Assembly (NCBI GenBank): GCA_903895845.1
Contig: CAITVK010000109.1
Coordinates: forward strand, 1 to 64,000
Direction of reading: 5' to 3'
Origin: an uncultured Chitinophagaceae bacterium
GTDB lineage: Bacteria; Bacteroidota; Bacteroidia; Chitinophagales; Chitinophagaceae
Length of the DNA stretch: 64,000 bases
Position 1 is the stretch's first letter. Every line of letters begins with the position of its first letter. The notes under the pieces were generated by a model, which was given only the letters and a program-made list of their open reading frames with translations, was not told where the DNA came from and did no database searches. Shown piece by piece: positions 1 to 9,517 of the stretch. Position numbers and translations under genes: made by a program.

Positions 1-1
1 A

Positions 2-142
2 ACCGAACAGATACTGCTCCGCAAAAGGGCAGTAATTGAGTCAGTTAATGATGAACTAAAGAATATTTGTAAGCTGCAACACACAAGGCACAGGTCAGTC
101 AATGGTTTCTTGTTCAATATAATGTCTGTTCTCGCAGCTTAA
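2..142 (+). CDS. IS982-family transposase, C-terminal end (cut by window edge)
   Basis: Forty-six codons are open from the window edge to TAA at 140-142. The peptide contains IESVNDELKNI followed by HTRHRSVNGF, which matches the conserved C-terminal block of IS982-family DDE transposases, where a catalytic Glu precedes DQLKN and the HSRHRS motif. The 5' part lies outside the window, so it cannot be seen whether the gene is intact. The frame ends LAA-stop, earlier than many family members, so slight 3' truncation is possible. The stop runs straight into what looks like the IS end. A second, N-terminal, IS982 fragment lies at 55012-55260. Family assignment is by remembered motif, not by search. 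Confidence 0.75.
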   Translation, partial: TEQILLRKRAVIESVNDELKNICKLQHTRHRSVNGFLFNIMSVLAA

Positions 143-160
143 ACCGAACTCACGTTAATT
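141..160. other. Putative right terminal inverted repeat of the IS982 element
   Basis: The sequence AACCGAACTCACGTTAA directly follows the transposase stop. This is the expected place for an IS982 end, and it resembles the ACC-CGAATTC-CGT type termini of the family. The partner repeat is outside the window, so the call rests on position and likeness only. Confidence 0.35.
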
Positions 161-161
161 A

Positions 162-209
162 GCAGGTTACTCGTTACTAGATACCCGTAACTAGTAACGG
201 GTAACCTGC
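162..209. repeat. Intergenic hairpin, GGTTACT-word type
   Basis: An 18-base left arm (162-179) pairs with 192-209 with one mismatch, around a 12-base loop. The arms are built from 7-base words close to GGTTACT and CGTTACT. It is one of several word-based hairpins in the gene gaps of this window and lies just outside the IS end. Confidence 0.8.
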
Positions 210-235
210 ATTTACTTTTGTATTATACCTCAAAA

Positions 236-478
236 ACGTTATTTGCCATAGCTTTTTTCCTGAAGGTGCCACCATTAGCGTTATTTGCCACACCTTTTTT
301 CTTGAAGGTATTACCATTAAAGTTATTTGCCAGACCTTTTTTCTTGAAGGTATTACCATTAAAGTTATTTGCCAGACCATTTATTCTGAAGGTGCCACCA
401 ATAATATTATTTGCCATACCTTTTTTTCTGAAGGTATCACCATTAACGTTATTTGCCATGCCATTTTTTTATTTAGCC
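236..478. repeat. 42-bp tandem array, 6 copies
   Basis: The core TTATTTGCCA recurs at 239, 281, 323, 365, 407 and 449, exactly 42 bases apart. Between cores lies a T-run followed by CTGAAGGT or CTTGAAGGT and an ACCATTAA block. Because 42 is a multiple of three, frames on both strands stay open; no coding function is inferred. A promoter-like TACTTTTG at 213-220 points into the array from the left, without a recognisable -33 TTG. There are no spacers, so it is not a CRISPR array. Confidence 0.95.
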
Positions 479-480
479 TA

Positions 481-897
481 GTTGATTCGTTTTGGGTGAG
501 GGTAGGCTGTTTGTGTGAGTGCCACAAGCTACTTCTTTATAATTATCATTTTCCCCCTCAAGCCCATCAGACCATTAAGTAAAACATGATTCAAAATTCG
601 GTGACTGTTGTAAGACACTTTCCTAGGCATACTGTTGTTATTGTCTATTCAAATCAAGCCCATTTCCAACCCACAAGTGTTCAAACACAAACAAAGCCCC
701 CTCTCGATACACCAGTAATCCACAAAAAAATGTTTTGGTAACAATTTGATAATGATTACTTAACGCTAAGTATACAATTTGGTAACATTCGAATTTGAAT
801 ATTGCCGCCTGAAATAGTTAGGTAATAGCTTCACCCGTATCAAGATCAAGGTCTTGATTCTAAATAAAGATTTTAATTCTTAATTAAACAAACAAAA
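481..897. other. Gene-free stretch upstream of the 2434-aa surface protein
   Basis: No credible gene is seen. The stretch holds a short inverted repeat, ATCAAGA (839-845) with TCTTGAT (852-858), 40 bases before the start codon, and a direct repeat of TTGGTAACA near 734 and 778. Either could be regulatory, but no clear TAnnTTTG promoter was found. Confidence 0.5.
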
Positions 898-3800
898 ATG
901 AACAACAAAAATTTACCTCTAGGGCGAAAGCTTAGAAAGTTATCGGGAGCAATCTTGATGCTTATGTTTAGTATGTTTATGGCAGTTTCGGCGCATAGCC
1001 AAATGAGGCCATTGCCAACAAATTTAGTGACCTTTTACTTCCTCCCTGGAGGTAATAACACAACCTACCCCACAGGAAATGGTACTTTAAGAACTAATTA
1101 CCGAACGGGTCTTAGTGGTGCTACTTTAGACACTATTGTATTGTCTCACGTTTCAGGAGTTACTGCTGGTGGTACTTCAGCATGGGTAAGTGGTCCAGTT
1201 ATGGATTATAATAACACCACTTCTGGTGATAATATGCTTAGGCTGCAAGCTTTTTGGGGTGGACCTGGTAATGCCAATACTGGTTCAGCCATATTGAATC
1301 CTGCGCAACAATATACCCCTTGTTTTATACAAACAGCTGTAATATTGCCAGCAGGACAAGTATTTGATGCTAACACAGCTTTGCAACTAGAAACCATAAT
1401 GAATACTAGTTTGGCTGCATCAACTACTGTAACAAAAGGATTTCAAATCTACTATAAATATTATTCGTCTACTCCAGCTTTAGTTAATGGTACTACACCT
1501 GGTAATGATACCATCTCCTTAAACCCAAGTGCTACCACTTACGGTGCAAGTGGTAACAGTACTGATTTAGGTGGTGCTGGTACAACTTCTACAACTTCTG
1601 CTTTTCAGGTGTTGAATTTAACAGGTACTGCTTCAAGTACTACTACAACAACCCTTTCTAGTTTTGCTCCTTACAACGACAATACTGTTTCAATTCCTGC
1701 ACCAGGCAACAATACTTCTACTTGTATAGTAATACAAATTAGGCTTTGGGGTATCAGCACTACGGCAACTAAAAATAACTTTAGGCTAGCCTATCTTAGT
1801 TTAAGTACAAGTGTAGCTCCTCATACTGCAACTGTTACTCCTACTATTGGTTCTTTCTCTCCTGCTAGTTCAACGCTTTTTGCTGGTTCTGCTGCACAAA
1901 CATTAACGATAACTGGTACTGGTTTCGATAACACAACTCCTACAACCGCTACTTTTAATGGTAACTCTAAAACAGTAACTTACAGTAGCAGTACACAAAT
2001 TTCTATTCCTTTAACAACAGGGGATTTGGCTACTGCTGGTACATATCCTGTTGTTGTTTCAAACGGAACAGGTTATACTGCTACTGCTAACTATGTAGTT
2101 AATTCAGACCCTGCTGTTACTATTGCTGACAATGGATCGCAACCAAGTGCAGGAAACATTACACAGGCAAGCACAAAGAATAACCTACAAAGTTTTGTAA
2201 TAAACAATACAACTGCAAGCCTTGCTACATTGAATACTTTAAAAGCACACTTTACGGGTACTTATATTGCAGGTGACATTGGAGCTTTCAAGGTTTATTA
2301 TAATACTACAAATAGTTTAACTAGTGCTACACAAGTTGGTACTTCTGCTAGTGGTAGTACCAATCCTTCTCAGTCCACTTCAGCTAGCGAGGCTATTACT
2401 TTTACTTTGAACAAAACATTGGCTGCTGGAAATAACTATTTCTGGGTAGTTGTTAATCCAGATGCGAATGCAAACATTACTGCTCCTTACTCTACTGTAA
2501 GTGCAACTGCATTATCTAGTAGCGATTTTAGTTTTACTACTACTACTATTACAAGTGCATCTGTTAGTGCAGGTGGTACTCAAACAATAGCACAAGGGCA
2601 AACAGTATTTATGGATGATATTACCAACCAACCTTCTGGCAGCATTGCACAAAATTCAAAGGTTGCTTTGTCTGGTTTTTTCCTAAATCCTTATGGTTCT
2701 ACTTTGTTTAGTGCCGTTAATGTATATGCTACTGGTACAGCAACCGCAACCGACATTACTTCGATTGCTATTTATAAAGATGTAAACAGTAATGGTGTGT
2801 ATGATGCAGGCATCGATGTGTTGGCTTCTACCAATACACCAACCTTTAGTACATCTAACACCGTACCGATGGCTTTCACATTGAATCAAACAATATCTAG
2901 CAAAACACAATATCTAATTGTGGCTACTGTTGGGGATGTGTTTGTTTCTACTATTGGTCACACGGTTCAATTGGCAATCAACGATCAAGACTTCTCCGTA
3001 ACAAACTATCCTCAAGCTGGTGGTTCTAATGGAGGTAACTCATTGTCTATTGTTGCTCCAACGGGTACTTCTACTTTAGCTACAAGTGGTACACCTGCTG
3101 CAACGATTTCTTCGTTGATTACTACAAGTGCTGCTGCAGTTCCAGTTTACAGCTTTACCTATACCAACAGCAATACAAACACTAGTGCTGCTTCTTTGAT
3201 TTCGCAAATAGTAATTGGTCAAAGTACTGCCAACAGTGCTTTGTTTGTAAACTGGAGCAATATTATTGGTGGTGCTACTTTATCTGATGGTACAAACACA
3301 ATGACAGGCGTTGTAGGAACAAGCGGAATCACTTTCGCTGCTATGCCAACAACAGTAGGTGGCTTGGGTTATGTAGCAACTACTGCTACCAAGACTTATA
3401 CATTAAGTATCTACCTTAAATCTTCGTTATCTACTGCTATACAGCAAGGTATTGATGGTTCTCAATTAGGTTTTGCTTTAACAACAAGCAGCTTCACAGT
3501 TACTGGTAGTACTTTGGATGCTTCTCAAAGCATTAATTCTGGTACTACTAATGGTGCTATTAGCGTAGTTGCTACCAATCTTGCTTATGTTCAAGCGCCA
3601 ACTGGTGGTTCCCCTGCTATTGTTTTAACGCCTGCTATTACTGTACAAGCAGAAGATGTGAATGGCAACTATTCTAAGAATTATTCTGGTACAGTTACAA
3701 TAGCGTCAACACCTACAGGTATCAGTGGAACCTTAACTGGTACAACTGCTAATGGCTTGGCTACGTTCAGTACATTGCAATTTGCAAGTACAGGTACCTA

Positions 3801-6800
3801 CACAGTTACCGCTACTTCGGGTAGTTTGACTGCGGCTGTAAGTAATGCAGTTATAGCTAACGCATTATATACTGGTGTAAGCACTAGTACAGCTTATAAT
3901 TGGGAAGCAACCAATGTATGGGGTACATCTTCTTCAGCTACTACCACACAAGGTTGGACAGAGGGTGACGATGCTTACTTTGTAAACAAAGCAGCAACAG
4001 TTACAGTTGGTAGCAATCATACTGCAACTAGCTTAAACTTTAATTTAACTGGTTTCACTTTAACAGGAACAGGTACTTTATCTCTTACAGGAACTAATCC
4101 TAGTGTTAATATACTTGCTGGTGGTACAGCTAATTTCAATTTGCCATTAAGCGCAACTGGCAATGTGTTGTTTGCGCCTACTTCTGGTCTTGCTACAATG
4201 ACTATCGGAGCAAATGGAGCAGCTGCGAATAAATATAGTGCAAACTTCTCAGGTGGTGCAACACTTGCTGCTGGTTTAAGTACGGTAAACTTGTTGTGCA
4301 GCTACCCATTTGGTACAACAAATTCAAACTTGTATATCAATTCTTCTATTTCCAACCCATCAATGATTACTACTTCTGGTGCAGGTGCCGTAACAACGCC
4401 AATGCCATTGATAGTGCCTAACAATATCATTATAGCTACAGGAGGTGCTTTGAGCCTTTGCCCAACGGGTGCTAGCTTATACGGTAACATTATTAAATAT
4501 ACTGGAGTGATAAGCGGTGCAGCAAATGCAGTTTGTATGAGTAACTCTTTAGGTACCTCTACTGTTTTTGCAAATGGAGGTAAGGGTATGGTTTATTTTG
4601 GAGCCAAAAATACTTACTCTGGTACAACCTATATGGCTGGTAACCAAGGTTCTTTAATTTGTGGTGGTGGCGATAATACATTGCCTACTACTACTGATGT
4701 ATTGTTCTACACAGGGGCAACTGCTGGCGATGCACCTTTCTTAGACTTGAATGGTAGTAACGAAAAAGTATCTTCTATTTCAGGTACTGATGGAACAGGA
4801 ACTACAAGTCATGTAACTACAAATTTATATCCAGGGGGTGTTTATAATTCTTTGACTTATACGCAAAATTATGCTGGTACAGCAACTTCTGTAACCGTGT
4901 TCGATAGTTTGATTTCTTCTTATATTTCTGCTGGTTCAATAGCTGTTGGAACTAAAGTGTTTGGTTCTGGTATTACTTATGGAACAACAATTTCTTCTAT
5001 AACCCCACAAGTAATTGCAGGATACCATTGCGATGTTTTGGGATTGAGCCAAACTACAACTAACGTACTAGGAACTAACCAAGGGTTCTATATTTTCTTT
5101 GAGAACCCAACACAAAAAACACTAACAATTGAAGGTGTTGGTTCAGTTGGTGGTCCTTATGATCCTCAAGTTGGTCACACAATAGACCGTACTAATGCAA
5201 ATTGTGGTGCAACTATAAATGGTAATGTGGCTTTAACACTTTCTGCAAATAATGCAGCTGCTAATAAGCTTACATTGCTTAATACTAACACTTATATTGG
5301 TAATACAACTGTAACTAGTGGTACATTGGTATTTGCACACGTTGGTGGCACAACCATCCCAACAACAAATAGTGTAATTGTAAATGGTGGAACATTAGAA
5401 ATTAGTACCAACCAAACATTGGCAAACGTAACTATCAGTTCTGGTACATTACTAATTGATGCTGGTGCAACCTTAACTATCACTGGTACATTTACCAATA
5501 CTGGTGGTACTGTTACCAATAATGGTACAATCACTTATAGCAGTTCTACTGCTTTCACAACTGGTGGTACAGCAATTAATAACAATGGTACATTAAGTGT
5601 TACTGCTGCTAACCTAGTGGTTGCTGCTGGTACACTTACCAACGCTGCTAGCAGTACGGTTTCTGTTACTAACAACACAATCAATGTAACAGGTGGTACA
5701 TTCACCAATAATGGTATCTTGGCTAGCACAAGTAATGTTACTTCTACTGGTGGTGTATTTAATCTGAATACCAATCAGACCCTGAATAATCTGAGTGTTA
5801 CTACCGGTACAGTAAACATTGCAAATACTACTACTACTACTATCAATGGCACACTTACTTATGCTGGTAATATCGCAAATAGCGGTACAATTGCTTATGG
5901 TGCTTCTGGTGGCTTGACTTATGGATTTACTAATGCTAAATTCCAGTTCAACAATGCTTATGAGTTTGTTGCACCAAATCTTCCTGCAACACTTACTTTA
6001 CCTGCAGGAGATACAATCCTTTTAGATAATGACTACGTATTCCCAGGTAATTTGGTATTGAATGGTGTTATCTCTAGTTTAGGTACTTTCCTAAGTCCTA
6101 ACACATTAACACTTACTGGTACTTCCAGATCTATCACTGGTAATGGAACAATTGGTTCAATAGGTATCGCTGGTACAATTTCTGTACCTAGTGGGAGCTC
6201 ATTAAATATTATCAACAAGTTGGTTCTTTCTTCTGGCACATTCACTACAAACAACAATGTAACCCTTAAATCAACTTCGATTGATAGTTCTGCGGTGGTA
6301 GATGTTGTTGGTTCTGGTAAGTTGTCTGGAAACGTAACTGTGGAACGTTATATTCCTAAAGGCTACTATGCAGTAAGGGATATGGCTCCTCAGGTTTATG
6401 GTGCAGGAAGCATCTTCAGTAACTGGCAAGAGAATGGTGCTACACCTTCTTCCAAGGGTATCTTCATTACAGGTATTGCAGACCCAACCAGTGCTAAATT
6501 CAGCGGATCTCCTTCTAGCCCTAATCCTTTGCCAGATGCAACTACTGGTTTAGATTATACTAAAACTGGTTCTCCTTCAGCATTCTATTATGTAAACAAT
6601 ACTTGGGATACTGTAAAGAACACAATATCAACCAACTTAGATGCATTCCAAGGTTACAGGGTATTGATTAGAGGTGCACGTGATTTTAATATGTACAATT
6701 ATGTATTACATTCAACAGGTGTAGGTATCAATCCAAATATGCCTGATGCAACTGTTTTACGTGCAACTGGTCAGTTAGTAACTGGTAACGTTACTTATAC

Positions 6801-8202
6801 CATCAGTGGCGTATCTGGTACAGCAAATGGGGTAGCGGTTACTTCTACAGCTGGTTTGAGTAGCAAAACCAATGGTTTTAGCTTGATTGCTAATCCTTAT
6901 GTTTGTCCTGTTCAATGGTCTAGTGTATATGGTGCAAGTGGTACTTCTGGTATCAATGCAAGCTATTGGTACATTGATCCTACCTCTAGCAGTATTGGTA
7001 AGTATATTGCTTATAACGCATTAACAGGTTCTCCTGTTACCGTTAACGGCAAAACTGGTAATTATTCAACTACTGCTCCTGTGGTTTCTACAGGTTACAT
7101 TCAAGCTGGTCAGGCAGTGTTTGTACAAAATGCAAGTAGTACACCACAAATAGTATTTACAGAAGCAGCAAAAGCAACAGCTACTACTAAGGCTAAAGTA
7201 TTTGGGGCAACTGCACCACTTAGTAAAATTTACTTTAGCTTGTTGAATAAAGCTGGTAATATGTTGGATGCAGCTGCTGTAGCTTTCAAGAGCGGATTCA
7301 GTAACACAGTTTATGGTCCGCAAGATGCGCTTAAGTTTAGTACTTCAACCGACAACTTGTTCATCAGCAACAAGGGTAAGAGCCTGAGTATTGATGGTCG
7401 CTTACCTGCAACAACAAGTGATGTGATTGTGCTGGCAATCAGTAAGCCTACTACAACTAATTATCAGTTGCTTGTTGATGCTACCAGCTATAACGGTAAT
7501 GGTCTTTCTCCTTACTTGGTAGATAGTTACAAGAATACAACAACAGCACTTTCTGCAGGTGTAAATACAATTGACTTTACTGCCGATACAACTGTTGCTG
7601 CTACTTATGCAAACAGGTTCTCTATTGTATTCAAGTCTGGTGAATTACCTGTAAATAGCATTGCAGCAAGCGCTACATTGAGCAATAAGGTTGCAACAAT
7701 TACCTGGAACACTGTAGGTGAGAAGAATGTAGCAAGCTATATAGTAGAGAAATCTGCTGATGCAAAAACATTCACTGCAATCGGTCAGGTTACTGCCAAG
7801 AATACATCAAGTGCTAGTTACAATACAACTGATAACAGCATAACTGCTACTACCTACTACCGCATCAAGGCAGTAAGTACATCAGGAAGTGTATCTTACA
7901 GTAATGTTGCTAAAGTCTCTACAGATAACCGTTTGCCTTCTTACAGCATTTATCCTAATCCTTTGAAGGGAAATACACTTAATGTGTCTTTGGATAATGT
8001 AATTGCAGGTAAATATGTAGTCAGCATCAGCAATCTGTTGGGACAAAAAGTGTTGACTCAAACTATCAGCCATGAAGGTGGAAGTTCAAGTCATGCTTTG
8101 ACAATCAATGCAACTTTGGCAGCAGGTATTTACAATGTAACTATCAGCGAGGCAAGTAGCAAACAAATTGTTTCTCAAACTAAATTGTCAGTACAACCCT
8201 AA
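898..8202 (+). CDS. Giant T9SS-secreted surface protein with Ig-like and autotransporter-type beta-repeats
   Basis: The 2434-residue product begins with a signal peptide (charged start, hydrophobic stretch, cleavage near AHSQ, about residue 35). An IPT/TIG-like Ig domain lies near 315-405 (PTIGSFSPAS, ITGTGFDN). A calcium-loop-like DVNSNGVYDAG is near 628 and another Ig-like domain near 900-985. A long Thr/Gly/Asn-rich beta-repeat region of autotransporter-associated type follows at about 1000-1900, with NTYSGTTY near 1234 and NTYIGNTTV near 1461. A fibronectin-III-like domain is at about 2245-2345. The last 84 residues are a type A T9SS sorting domain starting YPNP near 2351 and ending in GIYNVTIS-type strands. 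It is probably exported through the outer membrane and anchored as an adhesin or coat protein; the ligand is unknown. A hairpin terminator and a small PID-CTERM-like gene follow. Composition is strongly biased to Thr, Ser, Ala and Gly. Confidence 0.9.
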   Translation: MNNKNLPLGRKLRKLSGAILMLMFSMFMAVSAHSQMRPLPTNLVTFYFLPGGNNTTYPTGNGTLRTNYRTGLSGATLDTIVLSHVSGVTAGGTSAWVSGPVMDYNNTTSGDNMLRLQAFWGGPGNANTGSAILNPAQQYTPCFIQTAVILPAGQVFDANTALQLETIMNTSLAASTTVTKGFQIYYKYYSSTPALVNGTTPGNDTISLNPSATTYGASGNSTDLGGAGTTSTTSAFQVLNLTGTASSTTTTTLSSFAPYNDNTVSIPAPGNNTSTCIVIQIRLWGISTTATKNNFRLAYLSLSTSVAPHTATVTPTIGSFSPASSTLFAGSAAQTLTITGTGFDNTTPTTATFNGNSKTVTYSSSTQISIPLTTGDLATAGTYPVVVSNGTGYTATANYVVNSDPAVTIADNGSQPSAGNITQASTKNNLQSFVINNTTASLATLNTLKAHFTGTYIAGDIGAFKVYYNTTNSLTSATQVGTSASGSTNPSQSTSASEAITFTLNKTLAAGNNYFWVVVNPDANANITAPYSTVSATALSSSDFSFTTTTITSASVSAGGTQTIAQGQTVFMDDITNQPSGSIAQNSKVALSGFFLNPYGSTLFSAVNVYATGTATATDITSIAIYKDVNSNGVYDAGIDVLASTNTPTFSTSNTVPMAFTLNQTISSKTQYLIVATVGDVFVSTIGHTVQLAINDQDFSVTNYPQAGGSNGGNSLSIVAPTGTSTLATSGTPAATISSLITTSAAAVPVYSFTYTNSNTNTSAASLISQIVIGQSTANSALFVNWSNIIGGATLSDGTNTMTGVVGTSGITFAAMPTTVGGLGYVATTATKTYTLSIYLKSSLSTAIQQGIDGSQLGFALTTSSFTVTGSTLDASQSINSGTTNGAISVVATNLAYVQAPTGGSPAIVLTPAITVQAEDVNGNYSKNYSGTVTIASTPTGISGTLTGTTANGLATFSTLQFASTGTYTVTATSGSLTAAVSNAVIANALYTGVSTSTAYNWEATNVWGTSSSATTTQGWTEGDDAYFVNKAATVTVGSNHTATSLNFNLTGFTLTGTGTLSLTGTNPSVNILAGGTANFNLPLSATGNVLFAPTSGLATMTIGANGAAANKYSANFSGGATLAAGLSTVNLLCSYPFGTTNSNLYINSSISNPSMITTSGAGAVTTPMPLIVPNNIIIATGGALSLCPTGASLYGNIIKYTGVISGAANAVCMSNSLGTSTVFANGGKGMVYFGAKNTYSGTTYMAGNQGSLICGGGDNTLPTTTDVLFYTGATAGDAPFLDLNGSNEKVSSISGTDGTGTTSHVTTNLYPGGVYNSLTYTQNYAGTATSVTVFDSLISSYISAGSIAVGTKVFGSGITYGTTISSITPQVIAGYHCDVLGLSQTTTNVLGTNQGFYIFFENPTQKTLTIEGVGSVGGPYDPQVGHTIDRTNANCGATINGNVALTLSANNAAANKLTLLNTNTYIGNTTVTSGTLVFAHVGGTTIPTTNSVIVNGGTLEISTNQTLANVTISSGTLLIDAGATLTITGTFTNTGGTVTNNGTITYSSSTAFTTGGTAINNNGTLSVTAANLVVAAGTLTNAASSTVSVTNNTINVTGGTFTNNGILASTSNVTSTGGVFNLNTNQTLNNLSVTTGTVNIANTTTTTINGTLTYAGNIANSGTIAYGASGGLTYGFTNAKFQFNNAYEFVAPNLPATLTLPAGDTILLDNDYVFPGNLVLNGVISSLGTFLSPNTLTLTGTSRSITGNGTIGSIGIAGTISVPSGSSLNIINKLVLSSGTFTTNNNVTLKSTSIDSSAVVDVVGSGKLSGNVTVERYIPKGYYAVRDMAPQVYGAGSIFSNWQENGATPSSKGIFITGIADPTSAKFSGSPSSPNPLPDATTGLDYTKTGSPSAFYYVNNTWDTVKNTISTNLDAFQGYRVLIRGARDFNMYNYVLHSTGVGINPNMPDATVLRATGQLVTGNVTYTISGVSGTANGVAVTSTAGLSSKTNGFSLIANPYVCPVQWSSVYGASGTSGINASYWYIDPTSSSIGKYIAYNALTGSPVTVNGKTGNYSTTAPVVSTGYIQAGQAVFVQNASSTPQIVFTEAAKATATTKAKVFGATAPLSKIYFSLLNKAGNMLDAAAVAFKSGFSNTVYGPQDALKFSTSTDNLFISNKGKSLSIDGRLPATTSDVIVLAISKPTTTNYQLLVDATSYNGNGLSPYLVDSYKNTTTALSAGVNTIDFTADTTVAATYANRFSIVFKSGELPVNSIAASATLSNKVATITWNTVGEKNVASYIVEKSADAKTFTAIGQVTAKNTSSASYNTTDNSITATTYYRIKAVSTSGSVSYSNVAKVSTDNRLPSYSIYPNPLKGNTLNVSLDNVIAGKYVVSISNLLGQKVLTQTISHEGGSSSHALTINATLAAGIYNVTISEASSKQIVSQTKLSVQP

Positions 8203-8212
8203 ACAATAAAAG

Positions 8213-8250
8213 ACAAGTACTTCCTTAGTTGGGGAGTACTTGTTCATTTT
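8213..8250 (+). terminator. Hairpin terminator after the giant surface-protein gene
   Basis: ACAAGTACT (8213-8221) pairs perfectly with AGTACTTGT (8235-8243), followed by TCATTTT. The T-run is short, so termination may be partial and the next gene could receive read-through. Confidence 0.65.
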
Positions 8251-8271
8251 AAAACAAATTAAACTAGCGTT

Positions 8272-8529
8272 ATGCAACAAGTAATAAAAAGTATCAGGTT
8301 GATGGTGATTACCTTATTGGTAGGCGTATGCTTTACAAGTATCAATGTGAGTGCACAAAGTCCTGCCGATGATCCTGGTATTGGTGGTCCAGGTAGCCCT
8401 AGTGAAGGTGTTGGTGGTGATGGTGGCCCAGTAGTACCACTAGACAGAGATTTGAGTATCATGCTCATTGCTGTCGGTATTGCTTATGGATACAAAAAAG
8501 TAAAGCAAGGCGTATTGGTAAGTGCTTAA
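8272..8529 (+). CDS. Small PID-CTERM-like sorting-domain protein
   Basis: The product has 85 residues. A signal peptide covers about 1-28 (cleavage after VSAQ), then comes a Pro/Gly/Asp-rich linker (DDPGIGGPGSPSEG), then VPLDRDLSIML, a hydrophobic helix, and a basic tail GYKKVKQG. This layout, with a P-[IL]-D motif, hydrophobic segment and Lys-rich end, matches the PID-CTERM small exported proteins of Bacteroidota; here the motif reads PLD rather than PID. Such proteins are thought to be sorting substrates, with no known catalytic role. It lies 69 bases after the T9SS surface protein and may be co-expressed with it. The family call is from recognition of the pattern. Confidence 0.65.
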   Translation: MQQVIKSIRLMVITLLVGVCFTSINVSAQSPADDPGIGGPGSPSEGVGGDGGPVVPLDRDLSIMLIAVGIAYGYKKVKQGVLVSA

Positions 8530-8565
8530 TCCGGCATAGCCAGTAGTTTTGAACTATTATACTAA

Positions 8566-8610
8566 AGAAGGGATTCGTTTACTGGAAAGTATTTGAATCC
8601 CTTTCTTTTC
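8566..8610 (+). terminator. Rho-independent terminator
   Basis: AAGGGATTC (8568-8576) pairs with GAATCCCTT (8595-8603) around an 18-base loop and is followed by TCTTTTCTT. It closes the surface-protein/small-protein unit. Confidence 0.8.
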
Positions 8611-8755
8611 TTGTTTATGTTATGCTCAATAATGGTTAAAAAAAGTACCTTACCAGCTAGGTTGAATTTTACTTGGGTAATTGAATTATAGAGTCTTATC
8701 AGGTTGTAAATTGTTCTGCAAAATAGAGAATGCGTTCAAGTAAGAGAAATATATT

Positions 8756-9514
8756 TTACCACAAAAACAAAGGAACCAACCAGAAAGGAGACACATAAAA
8801 TGGGTCGTAATAAGGCTCGTAATAGGTATATTCCTCTACTACCGTCTCTGTTACCACTTGCTGACCGCCGCTATTGTTTTGCTGTTCCTCTTGCGCTCTT
8901 TTAGCTTCTTCTTTTAATAAGTCAGTAAGCAATAATGCTCCTTGTCCAATCATGTCCTCCATCGCATCATCACCAATATCTTCCGGTTTGATAGCTGAGG
9001 CACAAATCTTTTCTATTTCATCCCAGATGCTATTTGATACCAAATCTATTTGCCAGCCTGTTGCTTGTGTATTAAATACATTCTCATCTATAAAAGACAT
9101 AAACACAATCTCCGCAGGATTCAACTTCTTAAACAAAGCCACTGCTATACGTAAATCATCAAAACGGTCATTAGTTTTGTAATTATTCCAAGCCTCATCT
9201 GTATCAAAGGCAAAATAGCTACTAAAAGCAAATTCGCCCTTCTCTAAATCTACAAAAGAATAGATATCATACATCTTGAGAAACTCCGTATAGCGCTTCA
9301 TGAAAACTTCAAAGGCCTCTTCTCCTTTTGCAGTAGCCTGATACTTTGTTCCATTAACAGTCAGGTATTCTTTTGCCAATAATGAAATCAGTAAAGGCTC
9401 CAATACTTTATCATCTTGCCCAAGTACAGTAGTAAATACACGTTCTTTATTAATAATCTCATCTAAAAGGATGATACAAGCGAAATCCTTTTTGTTACTC
9501 TCAGTTACATACAT
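8756..9514 (-). CDS. Protein of unknown function, partner of PspA
   Basis: The 252-residue protein has no signal peptide and is not recognised as a named family. The first 80 residues look like a small winged-helix-type module (LLDEIINKERVF, LISLLAKEYLTVNG). A mixed middle region follows (FDDLRIAVALF, IVFMSFIDENVF), then an acidic helical stretch (LLKEEAKRAQEEQ). It ends in a striking aromatic tail, YTYYEPYYDPFYVSPFW then LVPLFLW, which could contact membrane. The start codon lies 3 bases after the pspA stop on the same strand, so the two are almost surely translated from one message. A role alongside PspA in membrane stress is inferred from this context only. Confidence 0.7.
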   Translation of the reverse strand: MYVTESNKKDFACIILLDEIINKERVFTTVLGQDDKVLEPLLISLLAKEYLTVNGTKYQATAKGEEAFEVFMKRYTEFLKMYDIYSFVDLEKGEFAFSSYFAFDTDEAWNNYKTNDRFDDLRIAVALFKKLNPAEIVFMSFIDENVFNTQATGWQIDLVSNSIWDEIEKICASAIKPEDIGDDAMEDMIGQGALLLTDLLKEEAKRAQEEQQNNSGGQQVVTETVVEEYTYYEPYYDPFYVSPFWLVPLFLW

Positions 9515-9517
9515 AGC

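Noticed and set aside
236..478. CRISPR array
   Set aside because: Repeats are contiguous without unique spacers, and no cas genes are present; the same holds for the four other arrays.
177..481. Short frames of 60-110 codons through the tandem arrays (also at 11207-11437, 31904-32246, 53208-53414, 63277-63489)
   Set aside because: They are open on both strands only because the repeat period is a multiple of three; there are no start-region signals, homology or codon bias.
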